Shown piece after piece: positions 8,852-19,460 of a stretch of 22,927 nt of DNA (within the stretch, counting starts at the first letter, position 1; every line of letters starts with the position of its first letter). The translations under genes were made by a program, and so were the position numbers. The notes below the pieces were generated by a model, which did not search any database, was not told where the DNA came from, and saw nothing but the letters and a program-made list of their open reading frames with translations. The DNA comes from Apostichopus parvimensis. Lineage: Eukaryota > Echinodermata > Holothuroidea > Aspidochirotida > Stichopodidae. The DNA lies in the NCBI GenBank assembly GCA_000934455.1, contig KN887365.1, forward strand, positions 14,155 to 37,081. The letters are read 5' to 3'.

Positions 8852-10090
8852 TTTCAATTTCCAATTCAATGTCTTTATTCCAGTATAAATTACAAAATTT
8901 ATTAATATGACAAATAATAATGATGCACAAAAGACGTAAATATGTACAATCATGAAAGCATGAGCAAATAAGAAATAAGATGGAGGATTAGAAGTTTGAA
9001 AGATTAAAAGGATTATAACAGAGATTATAAGAACCCATTTTGCATATAAATGGCTGCTCTGTAGATAAATGAGTTCTTAAAAAGCAAAATTCTCAAAGTT
9101 GGCAATATAGTAGGATTTCGTAGATTGTACTTGTTGGTTCTATTGCACAGAGAGATCAACTCGGAGTGAAATGGGTTATCTTTAGAACTATGTATATTTT
9201 TAGCTAGTCTTATGAATTCATTTCTAGCAGCAGTGTTTACTTTACCAACCAGGCTTTCATAGTCGATATTAAATATATTTGACAGTATTTCAAGAAACTT
9301 CTGATTATTTTCTTGTCCTTTTTCAAGTAGAAAGTGATACCAGACAGGAAATGCATACGTACACAATCACTGGCAGAAATGATGAGTTGAAAATCTTATC
9401 TCTTACATTATATTGAAAATATTGAGTAATGTATGTCAACCTTGATACAATATAATACACCTTAGACATCATTTTAGATATATGGGTAGTAAAGGTTAAC
9501 TTGGCGTCAATATCAACTCCTAAGTACATAGTATGAGATACCCGATCAACAATGGAGCCTTGAACATAAGTTTTCTGATCCCTGGTGTGATGTTTAATGT
9601 AAATGTTTTCAAAAATGATTTCTTTAGATTTCTTAGGATTTAGTAAGAGGTTCTTCTGCTCCCACAAATGGACCATATTATGAATACATGATTTATAGTC
9701 ATTTTGATTTCCAAGGTGTGTCCGCTTTGAAATGTTACGGGATATAGCTGTATCCTCAGCGTACTTAATAACAATACACCGCAGAGAAGAACGTATAGCA
9801 TCTGTGTATATTGTAAAGAGTAACCCAGATATAGGACCTCCCTGGGGGACTCCCACTGTAATCTTTGATTCCTCTGAAAAACCTTTCTGTAGCTTCACTT
9901 GTCGGGACCATCCTTGTAAAAAAAAGCCAACCAATGAATAAGCCATGGCTCATCGATAAAACTACACAAACCTTGGATTAAACGATTTTGTAAAACCGTA
10001 TTAAAAGCACTTGAAAAATCTAGAAAAACTGTAATAACTTTAGTAACTGTTATGTCACTCTGATTTAAACCAGAAACAACACAATGTTCG
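8852..10090 (-). mobile_element. LINE-C: CR1-group non-LTR retrotransposon, 5'-truncated
   Basis: Minus-strand RT with about 350 residues recognisable. From 10090 downward one frame gives VITVFLDFSSAFNTV, with the first catalytic aspartate. At an A8 run (9918-9925) the frame slips and continues as FFLQGWSRQVKL, VGVPQGGPISGLLF, then KYAEDTAI, where the YADD box has become YAED. Next come NLLLNPKKSKEIIF, MYLGVDIDAKLTFTTHI and a second frameshift near 9340. The 9025-9366 frame then gives YAFPVWYHFLLEKGQ, KVNTAARNEFIRLA and KYNLRNPT. On the same strand the 3' end has AATAAA (complement of 8874-8879) followed by ATTGAATTGGAAATTGAAAT, a typical short-repeat LINE tail. Endonuclease is absent. Confidence 0.82.
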
Positions 10091-10696
10091 AGCTTGCTAC
10101 CACTCTTGGACCTATTCTCTTACCGAACCGTTATTTACCTAACGCTTTCCTAAAACTTCCAGACACACCCTCTCTGTAACTTTAGCGAACGGCAACTTCC
10201 CTGGAATGTGACACCCGGACGAGGAGCCAAGCGGAAGCCGGCCAACCGGAGGTACCTCCGAACGCTAAGTTAACGTTAAAGTACCGTTATAATATTGTTA
10301 TATTAAGTTGTTTTGGTTTTCATTCGCCAACCTTGTTTTTGTTAAGTTTCACTATTTTCATACATGTAGTTTATACTTACATCTTGTGTGAGCGTTATAT
10401 AACTGCTCACAAACCCGAATTTGATATTATATATTTCATCACGTAATCTTACAAAAACGCCTCTTTTATCGTTCCAAGATAACGGGATTCGCACCTAAAG
10501 TTGAAAAGGGGCCATTGTTACAACGACTTCTAATTTCGACGTACAACCCCACCCTCTCCTCAAGGCCTATACAACTTAATGTTATTTAGGTTTTTACTGC
10601 TTTTTTTCCTGAGACAAACTCGATGAAAACTTTCCAAGCAGCATGCCACTAAATCGTCCAAATTCATGCCATTCATTTTACAAGGTCGGCATTGTT
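10091..10696. other. Non-coding, nothing recognised
   Basis: About 600 bases without a gene. A GC-rich patch (about 10185-10265) contains a 14-base perfect palindrome, CGGAGGTACCTCCG (10247-10260). No RNA gene or element boundary could be supported. Confidence 0.5.
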
Positions 10697-10862
10697 TAAA
10701 GATATGTATACGTATTTATACACATATATATTTTGTTTTTCCTTTTTCTTTCTTCAGGGAGTCTTCCACATTGTTAAGCTTTAAAGCTGTATGGAAGACC
10801 TCCCTCCACTCTGTACTTTTGTGGCAAAACAAATAAATAAATAAAATAAAATAAAGATATGT
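10697..10862 (+). mobile_element. Short retroposed fragment with 11-bp target duplications
   Basis: TAAAGATATGT occurs at 10697-10707 and again at 10852-10862. Between them are 144 bases ending in AAATAAATAAATAAAATAAA, an A-rich tail as made by target-primed reverse transcription. The body has a stem-loop: AGGGAGTCTTCCA (10756-10768) pairs with TGGAAGACCTCCCT (10792-10805) with one bulged base, around the palindrome AGCTTTAAAGCT (10777-10788). CTGTACTTTTGTGGCAAAAC before the tail resembles CR1/Jockey-type 3' ends. It is probably the extreme 3' end of a LINE or a SINE sharing that end. No coding sequence. Confidence 0.72.
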
Positions 10863-10924
10863 GTGGCAGATATGTGGTCAATATGGTATCTGCTTGTTAA
10901 GAGGAGAGAGCTGCTTATGTGATC

Positions 10925-11095
10925 CGCCTAGCGGAATAAAAAACGCAGGGGCAAAAAAGGCACAAAAAACAAAACCCTACCCGCACATGAATTAAACTTT
11001 CAGCAACAAACAATTATCTCACACACCCACCTGCATCAACCAAAGCCATCACACCAAACTAAACACAAAACCTAGCTTGAGTTAGCTTGAGTACC
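10925..11095 (+). other. A/C-rich, T-poor stretch
   Basis: This stretch is markedly poor in T on the plus strand, with many CAACCAAA and CACACCCACC words. It resembles the base bias of LINE-E at 15730-18931 and could be a piece of 5' untranslated or ORF1 sequence from such an element. No protein motif is visible, so this is composition only. Confidence 0.3.
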
Positions 11096-11129
11096 TTTTT
11101 GTGTATAAAGACTATTCTCACTACCATAT

Positions 11130-11512
11130 GCGTAGGAGGCGGAGGCTGAGGCGGGGGGGGGGGGGGGTTGGTGCTGCAGCCCTCCCAACCAAATAATTCT
11201 GTGAAAATTCGGACAAGATGCTGAGAATATTTCGGGCACCTACTGAAAGAAAATAAACTGCGTTTGTCAATGGTTAAACTGATATTATTATGATCTAAAT
11301 TATTGTAACGACTTCCCCAAAAATGATAACTTATATGGAAGGGTAATAACACGGCAATGATTGTATGTAATCGGCATGCGATGTATAACCGATGTATGCC
11401 TAACTGATATTTACATTAACATGCTTAACGCAAAAAATGTTGGTTATATTTTTCGGGCAAGTCGTTACAGCCCACCCCTCCCCCCCCCCCAAATCAAATT
11501 GGGCTCCTACGC
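11130..11512. repeat. Inverted-repeat element with G/C runs (MITE-like)
   Basis: GCGTAGGAG (11130-11138) and CTCCTACGC (11504-11512) are perfect inverted copies. Each is followed inward by a long homopolymer: G15 (11153-11167) on the left and C11 (11480-11490) on the right. A second inverted pair lies inside: TGTAACGACTTCCCCAAAAA (from 11304) and the complement of 11442-11469, with two substitutions and one gap in about 28 bases. The interior has no gene. No target duplication is visible at the outer ends. Confidence 0.5.
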
Positions 11513-12445
11513 CTAAGCTCACCACCGATTGTTTGCCCGGCTTGACTTTTTATTTTCAACCAATTATTGCATTACTGTTGCTGTTACTTATAATTCTTAA
11601 CAATGGAATGACGGAGCTCTGCTTCTATGACAAGTCACAAAATTGAATTGTGCCGCATTAACATACGATATTTTCTTTAAAGTTCTAGCTTCTAAGCAAA
11701 CTATTTTATTAGAATCATATACCATGATAGCATTCGTTTTGACATACATTACAATTGTACATGCATTTCAATGTTCAAAATAGCTCTTGATTAACCTACA
11801 TTAATTACTTTGTCAAGAAATTTGTATTATAGTATTGATATTGCTTCCGTTGCGATTACTTATCTCGATGGCGCTTTCGACCTATTTCTCGTTCTGAATA
11901 TGAGGATCCCTATTGTATAGCCAAGAGAACTAACGGCAATGACACCTCAGTCTGATAGTCCCGTAATTTAGATTCGAATGTAACAAGCTTGTTTTATTAA
12001 CTGTACATTCCCTATATGAGAAGGATATATAAAAAAGAATGGTAGAGTGATATGCTGCACACTGTGAAATTCATAGCTTCTGATTTCAATTGTGCATAGA
12101 CTCACAATTAGTATCATTTGCTTAAACTCAATGCTTTGTAAAGTAGAACTGAGTTAAATATGTTGACACCGACGGCTTTTTTGGTGAGAGACCATTTAAA
12201 GCTCAGAAATATGTATTTCCCTATAAATTTTCCAGACTATACCATTTGGAAAGCGTCACTGACCTGACTCTGAATATTCTATGATGTCCATGTTAAGCAT
12301 ATGTGTCACTCATATCGATAATGTAATCATACTTATCATTTTAATATTTTCAGCACAGTAAATGGTACCATCCATTGCATTTTTATTTTATTTCTATCAG
12401 CGGGCAACAAAACTCAACAGTCTAATGGCTTTTACAGAGTGAGGG
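11513..12445. other. Non-coding, nothing recognised
   Basis: AT-rich, with no gene, repeat or RNA that I can support. A 69-codon frame (11437-11646 plus) runs into it from the G/C-run element and has no motif. Confidence 0.5.
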
Positions 12446-13700
12446 CATCATAATAATCATAATAATACATGAATTTGTAAAGCGCTTGTATCCAGTTAAA
12501 TGAAACTGCTCAGAAGCGTTGCAGGAGCAAAGTACCCAAAATAGACACAATAGTAATCAAAAAAATGGATACGCATTCATGAATAAGAACGTCTGGAAAG
12601 TTGACACATGCTGGATTGTTTTCAGATGTAAGGGGAGACTGTTCCAGAGATGTGAAGCTGATCTAGCAAGCAACGTTCCCCATAGGTGGAAGTGCGAACA
12701 GTGGGAACAGATAGCATATGTTGTACGCTTGAACGAAGCACCTTGCTAGGTCAGTATTCTTGGAGAAGCTCGTGTAGGTAATCTGGGGCTAAAATATTCA
12801 TTGCTTTGAACACAAGGTCAAGAATTTTATAATTGATTCTGTCCGCAACTCTAAGCCTGTGAAGATCTTTAAGAATTGGTGTTATATGTCTAGCAGCACA
12901 GTTCTGAACACGTTGAAGCTTATTAAGAAGATGTTTAGGTAATCCAATTAGGATGTGACAGAACACACGACTGCACCAAAGTGGCAGTTGTTTTGGAGTT
13001 AATAAACTGTCGAATCATCGAAATGTTCCTGATGTTGTGGAATGCTCTCTGGCATACTTTAGCAATATGGACGTCAGCACTTAAAGACTTATCAAACACA
13101 ACTCCCAAGTTGCGAGCTTGCTGACTTGGTTTGAATACACACTCTCCGACCTCAAACGATGGATTTAACTACTTGACATAAGTTGAACTGAACAGATGAC
13201 CAACAGTTCTGTCTTCTCACTACTCAGTTTAAGAAAATTTAAATTCATCCATGATTTGATATCATTGACGCATTTCTTCATTAAACTGAAAGTGTTCTCA
13301 ATTGAAGTGGAATCTTGTGGTGCCAAACAAAGATACAGCTGTGTATCATCCGCAAAAAAATAGTATGAAAGATTTTGCGCTCGAGCAATATCTCCAAGGG
13401 TAAAGTATATATGGTAAAAAACACTGGTCCCAGTACAGAGCCTTGCGGAACCCCATATTACAGGTAAACTTTTTGTGATGTACTATCATTAATTTTTACA
13501 GACTGAAACCGTAAAGATAAATAAGAATGTAGCCAAGCAGGTGCATCTCCTGCGATGCCGAATCTAAATCCAACAATTATAAAGAGTGTCGGTTGGTCGA
13601 TAGGGTCAAACGCTGCTGATAGGTCTAAAAGAAAAAGGATTGCTGCTCCTTGTGAATTAACTGACTGAAGAAGGATCATAGCACAATACATGTTTATATT
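12446..13700 (-). mobile_element. LINE-D: L2/CR1-like LINE, 5'-truncated, FADD kept
   Basis: Minus-strand RT from the palm to the C-terminus. The 13458-13691 frame gives AAILFLLDLSAAFD, with the first catalytic aspartate, and RFGIAGDAPAWLHSYLS. Then come a stop, YGVPQGSVLGPVFFTIYTLP, a frameshift, FFADDTQLYL with an intact FADD box (13345-13356), and WMNLNFLKLSSEKTELL. After more breaks, the 12751-12966 frame gives LIGLPKHLLNKLQRVQNCAA, HITPILKDLHRLRV and LAPDYLHELLQEY. The end is SASHLWNSLPLHLKT and TFQTFLF. The 3' end reads GCGCTTTACAAATTC followed by an ATTATTATG-type repeat, as in L2/CR1 relatives. The 5' break is near 13700, so endonuclease and ORF1 are missing. Confidence 0.87.
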
Positions 13701-15729
13701 AGCGCAAATAATCTGATATTAAAAGGCTTTATTATACTCATAGAACAGTCTTTATATGGTAGGCGAATCTACATCCTCCAACAAGAGTTAGCGTAATGCA
13801 CTTTTACATTGGACCATTGGATTTATGAAGCATAGAATTAGCTTCACATATAATCCCTACATGAATATATGACAAAGACGTATATTAAGATATTAGCTTA
13901 TATCCCCATCGGATACAATAGGATACTCTCGGTAAGTTATTTCAAGTCTTTTAGAATGATTTTTTGGGGAGAGGGGGAGGGTTATACTCTCCCTGCCCAT
14001 CGCAATGATAATGGAATCAACGGAGATTAGCGCTCTCAGAACCGTGCATGAGAAACCATATGACATCATGAAGTCATGTACATCATCCAGTATTGAAACA
14101 TGGTTTAAACATCTTTGTACGCAGTAGCCTATGGGAGGGGACACGGGGTTGACGAATTGGTCTGTTTGGTTAACACAATTTTGCAGTGCCTGTATGATAC
14201 TTTTTAAAATACTAAAACCTGGAGCAACCAAAGGTTTTGTCTTCTTGGTAGGAACACTGAGCAGGTTTGGTTGTTCGCGTTAGAACCTGTAAACGGACGT
14301 GTATATATGTTAAATAGCGAAAGAAGTATTGCAGGATGAGCCACATGTATTTGGTCTTTTTTTCAGTTTTGGTACAACAACACAGTAATATATTGATATA
14401 TTTAGGTAAATTTATAACTGTTAATCTAGTTGAGACAAAGAGTCCTGCTTAGGCTTCATAAATATATAGGCTCCGTAAAATATATGAGTAATGCATTATT
14501 TTGATGAAGCACATATCGCCTTGACGATGATAATTTGGACAACTACGTTAGACTAGCAGAAAATATATTCAACGTGTGTGAGTGGAAGACGAAACGACTA
14601 TTGGCTTTAGTTATAGTTATTGCATTAATCTACGCTGACTTTTTGTCAATTATTCGCCTGTTTATTGTTAATTCACAATTTGTTAAGTAGTTGCAATCTC
14701 ACATTTCATGAAAAAGTATTGTACAGTATCTTCTTTATTCAAAAAAGTATAGAAAAAATCCATATCTATCAAAACTCTAAACGCTGCCTGGCAAGGGTGT
14801 ATTTTTATTTCATCGAAAATGGAAAGTTGCTGAAGAAACTCAAGCAGCAATGGAATATAAAATGTAATTTAATTTTAGTAGAATGAATTGGTTCACTATA
14901 GGTCTTTCCAGCAAATGCTCTTTGCAGCAGAAAATCAACCTAAATGGGAAATAAGGCAATGCATCGTATTGTTGACGGTACGTTTCAGAGGTATGTCTTG
15001 GGTTACTTGGGTTTAATCGAGACTACATATATACTCAGTTTGAAACACGGTATGAAGGCTGGTAATACTTATACCGATGACATTATGATATTACCTCTGC
15101 TGATAATATAATAATTACCAATGCACATAGGGAACATGGAGGCACTTACAATTTTGTTGTAGTATGTTTGAATCAAACAGTCTAGGAGCAAGATATGGCA
15201 GTTGCAGCCTAATGACTGTTTGTTTACTCCAGTTATATGCCAGTACCAGTATTATGGGGGGGGGGGGGAATAAATATAAATAAAACCACGAAGCTGTTGT
15301 ATGAAAGTGCAAATCTAAACATTTTGAAAATGGTACTACTATGCAGAAATTTATTATGATGTGACGAATAGTTGCATTTATAGTTGCAAGTACGTTCATG
15401 AATTACATTAAGGGAATCATTAAAGAATGAAATATTAAGAAAATACCTATTGGTTATGTTGATATGCTAATATCGACAACAACTTAAAATATTTGAGTGA
15501 CTTCAAGGTTGTGAGAAAGTAAATTTTCTCATTTTTTCACACCTATTTTGTTATAAGATGACAGTACTTAGAGAGCATTATGTAGTCTTGTTATGATAAT
15601 CCTGATAATCTTTAAGTGTGAATTAGAAAACTAATGAGCCTTACGTATAAAGGTCATCTGAGTAGCTTATCTTGATTTAAATGACTGGGAAAGTTTTACT
15701 GCAAACATCCGCTTATCTTGTTCATACGA
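13701..15729. other. Non-coding, nothing recognised
   Basis: About 2 kb of AT-rich DNA. Frames of 112 codons (13893-14231 minus), 73 codons (14665-14886 plus) and 94 codons (15115-15399 minus) show no motif I know, and the last one crosses a G13 run (15256-15268). I treat them as chance. No RNA gene was seen. Confidence 0.5.
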
Positions 15730-16158
15730 TCGTCAACCACAACGAAACCAACCGACATAGCCACTAAGTCACAGATTACGAAACTACGAGAGGAGCACCA
15801 GAAACAAATAGAAGAAACGAAAGCAACTCACACAAAACAACTACTCGAAATCCAGAAGTAAACAGCCGAAGCAATCTCAGCCAAGTTCCAGCAATTGCTT
15901 CAAAACACCACAGAGCAATAGAATGACATAAGAGGAAACCTCGACATCCTTATCGCCGACATTCTGATCTCGGTACTCCCTACCAGCACCCGGTTATCCG
16001 TTTGCAGTGATAAGAACATTGTCACAACCATCACCACCAAATTGAAGAAACACATGGGGCTCAACCTAATAGACTCCGACCTGCAAACTGCCCTTAGACG
16101 CCGCTCCATGGAAAATCTACCACCCACCAACATGAGGAAACAGAAGAAGCAGAAATAA
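15730..16158 (+). pseudogene. LINE-E ORF1, C-terminal remnant
   Basis: A single plus-strand frame runs to the TAA at 16156-16158 and contains two internal stops (15859-15861 and 15919-15921). Conceptually it reads ITKLREEHQKQIEETKATHT, a charged coiled-coil-like stretch, then AEAISAKFQQLLQNTTEQ, SVLPTSTRL and a basic tail ending RKQKKQK. This fits the C-terminal part of a LINE ORF1, the nucleic-acid-binding partner of ORF2, but no zinc knuckle is seen. Base use changes sharply to A/C-rich near 15730, which I take as the 5' truncation point. Frame and position relative to ORF2 support the call more than the motifs do. Confidence 0.6.
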
Positions 16159-18931
16159 ATGACAGAACAACTTAAAATAATGCATTTCAACGCCAACACC
16201 ATCAACAACAAATTACAAGAAGTACAGCACTACATGAACAACATTGATATCGACATAGCCTGCTTCAACGATACACTTCACAACCGCCGGCCACATTTTC
16301 CAGACTTTAACATCATCAACAGGCGACCTGCAGACACCAGAAGAATCATCATCGCAGTCAGGAAAACATCAATTTCTCTGAAATAAACAGCAACATCATC
16401 AACAGCTACATCCCCCAAGGTGGAGAGGCAGCGGCCATCAACATCACTTTCAACAACGGGAAACAAGTCATGGTCCTTTGCGTCTATTTCAGTCCATCAA
16501 AACAATTTCCCAGTGATTTCCTCCACTCAATTAGCAGCAACACAGAGAACATCATCATCACTGGAGATCTCAACGCAAAACACACGACGATATGGTACCG
16601 GTCAACCAACAATGCAGGGATACAGCTCAACAACATTTTGTTAGCCAGCAACCTTATTTGCTTAAATACTGGTGAACCCACTAGATACCCTTAAACAGAC
16701 TACGGGGAACCAGAACAACTGGATTATTTCCTCATATCTAGCAACATCTATCAACTTTTCAACTCTCTACACATCGGAGAAGAACTCGGTTCAGACCATA
16801 GACCCGTAATCCTTCATCTCAACACCTCCACCACAACAACAGTACTTCCTCCTAGACCTAACTACAAGGAAGCAATTTGGTTCCTTTGCAGAATTCACAT
16901 CCAGACCAATATTAAACATTACAACAATATCTCTTCTATCCAGCAAATTGATCGAGCAGCTGAGGAAATCACTGATCTCATCATAAACGCAAACAAAATT
17001 GCAGTCCTTACACATCCTCCCCCAAGGAGATTTCAACTTCCGAGACATATCATCAAGCTCATCAAACAACGTAGACAACTTCGGAGAGCCTTTCAGAGGA
17101 CAAGGAATACCGACATCAAAACCAGACACAACTACATTAAGAGGAAAACTTATCCGCAGAACTTATCTGCAAACAAAAAGAAGAACAATACGACAACATG
17201 AGCAAACAACTGTCAAACAACAAGGATGCAAAGAGTTTCTGGAAAACAGTCAATAGAATTTTCAACATCAAAACCAAGCATCGGAAAATACCCAGCCTGA
17301 ACTACAACGGTCACCACTCATCGACTGGCCAGAAAAGGCAGACACCATCTGGAACTATTTCAGCACCGTACACTCTATTCCAGACAACCCGCAGTACAAC
17401 AAAAATATCATTAGACTAGCCGATGTTATCAAAAGAGGATATCACTCCACCTACCATCCCCAAGAAGAGATCTCAGTTGAGGAAGACCAGGGAAATTAAA
17501 ATGATATCCAGGAAATCACACCAGAAGACATCCGCATTATACTACTGCATCATGCACTTCTCCAGGCAGAGACGGTATCCAGTACCTACATTTAAAAGCA
17601 GCTCCACCAATACCCCTCGACGTACTCAGTGTGCTATACGCAGCTTCTTTCAAGATTGGGCACATTCCAAAGATCTGAAAATCAGCCATCACCAGTGTAA
17701 TTCCAAAACCTGGCAAGGATCACAAACACCCAGGCAACTACAGACCTATCAGCCTATTACCAGTCCTCGAAAAATGCCTAGAGAAAATCATCGCTAGTCG
17801 TCTTTCCAATTTCATTGAAGAACACAACATTATCCCTGACAGCCAGTCGGTTTCTCGCCGCAACAGAAGCACAACTGACCAACTTTTCCACCCTTCTACA
17901 AGACACATCAACCCATAGAACCAAAATTTACCACACCATCGCAGCTTTCTTTGATGCAGAAAAAGCCTTCGACAGGATTTGGCACGAAGGCCTCTTACTT
18001 AAACTAAAAAAACATTCCAATCAAACTAACAAGATGAATCTCCAGCTTCCTGTCACACCACTCTACCAGGGTCATCGTTCTCTTCACTAATACAAATCAA
18101 CACTGGTACATCCCAAGGCAGCACCATCAGCCCTATTCTTTACATCCTCTACGTAGGAGACATCCCTTAACCAGACAACGACTATGCAAAAATCTCACAA
18201 TATGTAGACGATATCGCCATCTGGACCAGTCACATTCATCTGTACAGCGCAGAAGATTACTACATCACTACATCAACATAATCCACGAATGGTGCAAGGA
18301 CTGGAGAAAAGAGCTAAACCCGAAGAAATCACAGATTCTCTTCATCGCCAAACAAAACAGAATTAGAGGAAGACAACCATATATCACACTCAATGACACC
18401 ATCATCCCAGTGACCAACCAAGTAAGATTCTTAGGAATTCACATCGACAACCGGCTCAAACTTGGGTACCAACAACGTCTCAACCATATAAAAGTCAAAC
18501 AACGTGTCAGACTACTTTTCAGAATTGCCGGAACTAAAGAGCACCCACTAGCTTCACCAAGCACCGCTATGAAGATTTACAAGATGATGATTCGACCACT
18601 ATTCGAATATGCGGCACCAGCCTTAGCCCACATTACTACCTACAACACAGAACAACTTGACGCCACACAATACAGAGCATGCAGAATCGACTACCACCTG
18701 CCACAGGATACAAATTGTGAAACAGTAACAACCATTGCCAACATTCCATCAGTGAACGAGATACTAAATCAACTTAGAGACAACTTCCTCGACAAAGTCG
18801 CCGTTCCCACACAACACCTTTACCAGTTCACCAAGAATCAACTAAAACAGACACCCTACGTCCTGGATACGACTACCCTCACCGGCCTAGATATGGAAAT
18901 TTGGGGTCCTCAGCTACCTGCAGAAACTTAA
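16159..18931 (+). pseudogene. LINE-E ORF2: Jockey-like endonuclease and reverse transcriptase
   Basis: ATG at 16159 directly follows the ORF1 stop in the same frame. About 920 codons in several frames show an APE-type endonuclease, then RT. Endonuclease: LKIMHFNANTINNKL; FNDTLH, where the usual catalytic glutamate is aspartate; VMVLCVYFSP; GDLNAKH; GSDHRPV (catalytic SDH at 16791-16799), with a frameshift near 16386 and a stop near 16693. RT: SVIPKPGKDHKHPGNYRPIS, LLPVLEKCLEKIIASRLS, FFDAEKAFDRIWHEGLLLKL with the first catalytic aspartate, TSQGSTISPILYILYVGDIP, and YVDD (18201-18212) intact. The last 173 codons give VRFLGIHIDNRL, MIRPLFEYAAPA and the RT C-terminus, ending at TAA. The region 17225-17640 is the most broken. 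There is no RNase H. Best fit is the Jockey superfamily; the clade is uncertain. Confidence 0.87.
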
Positions 18932-19300
18932 CATATTTCCAGAACAGATACCATCCAACCAACTTTTTCCAGAAACAGCTACACCGTTATAAGGATATCA
19001 AGTCCGTCTAGCCTCCAAATTGCTACAGAACCAGACCCAACCGTTGAAGCCAGCCGCAACTCACGATCACCACCACTCCTTACCTCCTCCATTCCTAACA
19101 TGCCACCTTTCCTGTCACCGTCCAGTCACATGTCTCTCCGACCTGGCCCACAAAGTTTAAATTTAAAAATTACTGTCAAATTTCCGATCTCTCAATTTAG
19201 AAGTCTTATATTTACCGGTCAGAAGCTTTCGCCCCTGGCTCGCTGAAGCGCCTTTCGGCGAAAACAGCAATTTACAAGACACTATATCTGTCTAGTGGGT
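18932..19300 (+). other. LINE-E presumed 3' untranslated region
   Basis: The C-rich, G-poor base use of LINE-E continues past the ORF2 stop to about 19140. A hairpin follows: TTTCGCC (19227-19233) pairs with GGCGAAA (19257-19263). No poly(A) or short-repeat tail and no target duplication are visible, so the 3' boundary is a guess. Confidence 0.4.
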
Positions 19301-19311
19301 CTGAGTTATTT

Positions 19312-19460
19312 GTGAGTTGCCAGCTGTACATTTGTTTAGCTGTTACTTATCAGTCGCATGCTAGTTGTCAGTTTTTCAGTTGTTGGTTGCTAGTTGTCAG
19401 TTGTTCATTTGTTAGTTGTCACATGTCAGTTGTAAGTTGTGAGTTGTTAGTTATTGTTCA
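19312..19460 (+). repeat. Degenerate GTTGTCAGT-type simple repeat
   Basis: The words AGTTGTCAGTTG, TAGTTGTCA and GAGTTGTTAG recur with shifting spacing over about 150 bases. The open frame across it (73 codons, rich in S, C, V and L) is a by-product of the repeat. Confidence 0.7.

Noticed and set aside
8691-8930. 79-codon minus-strand frame
   Set aside because: Lies in the LINE-C 3' end and the spacer before it; no motif.
13893-14231. 112-codon minus-strand frame
   Set aside because: Longest unexplained frame, but no recognisable domain and no neighbouring RT or element end. Kept as unexplained, not called.
15900-16211. 103-codon minus-strand frame with hydrophobic segments
   Set aside because: Shadow of the LINE-E ORF1/ORF2 junction on the opposite strand.
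16791-17129. 112-codon minus-strand frame
   Set aside because: Opposite-strand shadow of the LINE-E endonuclease region.
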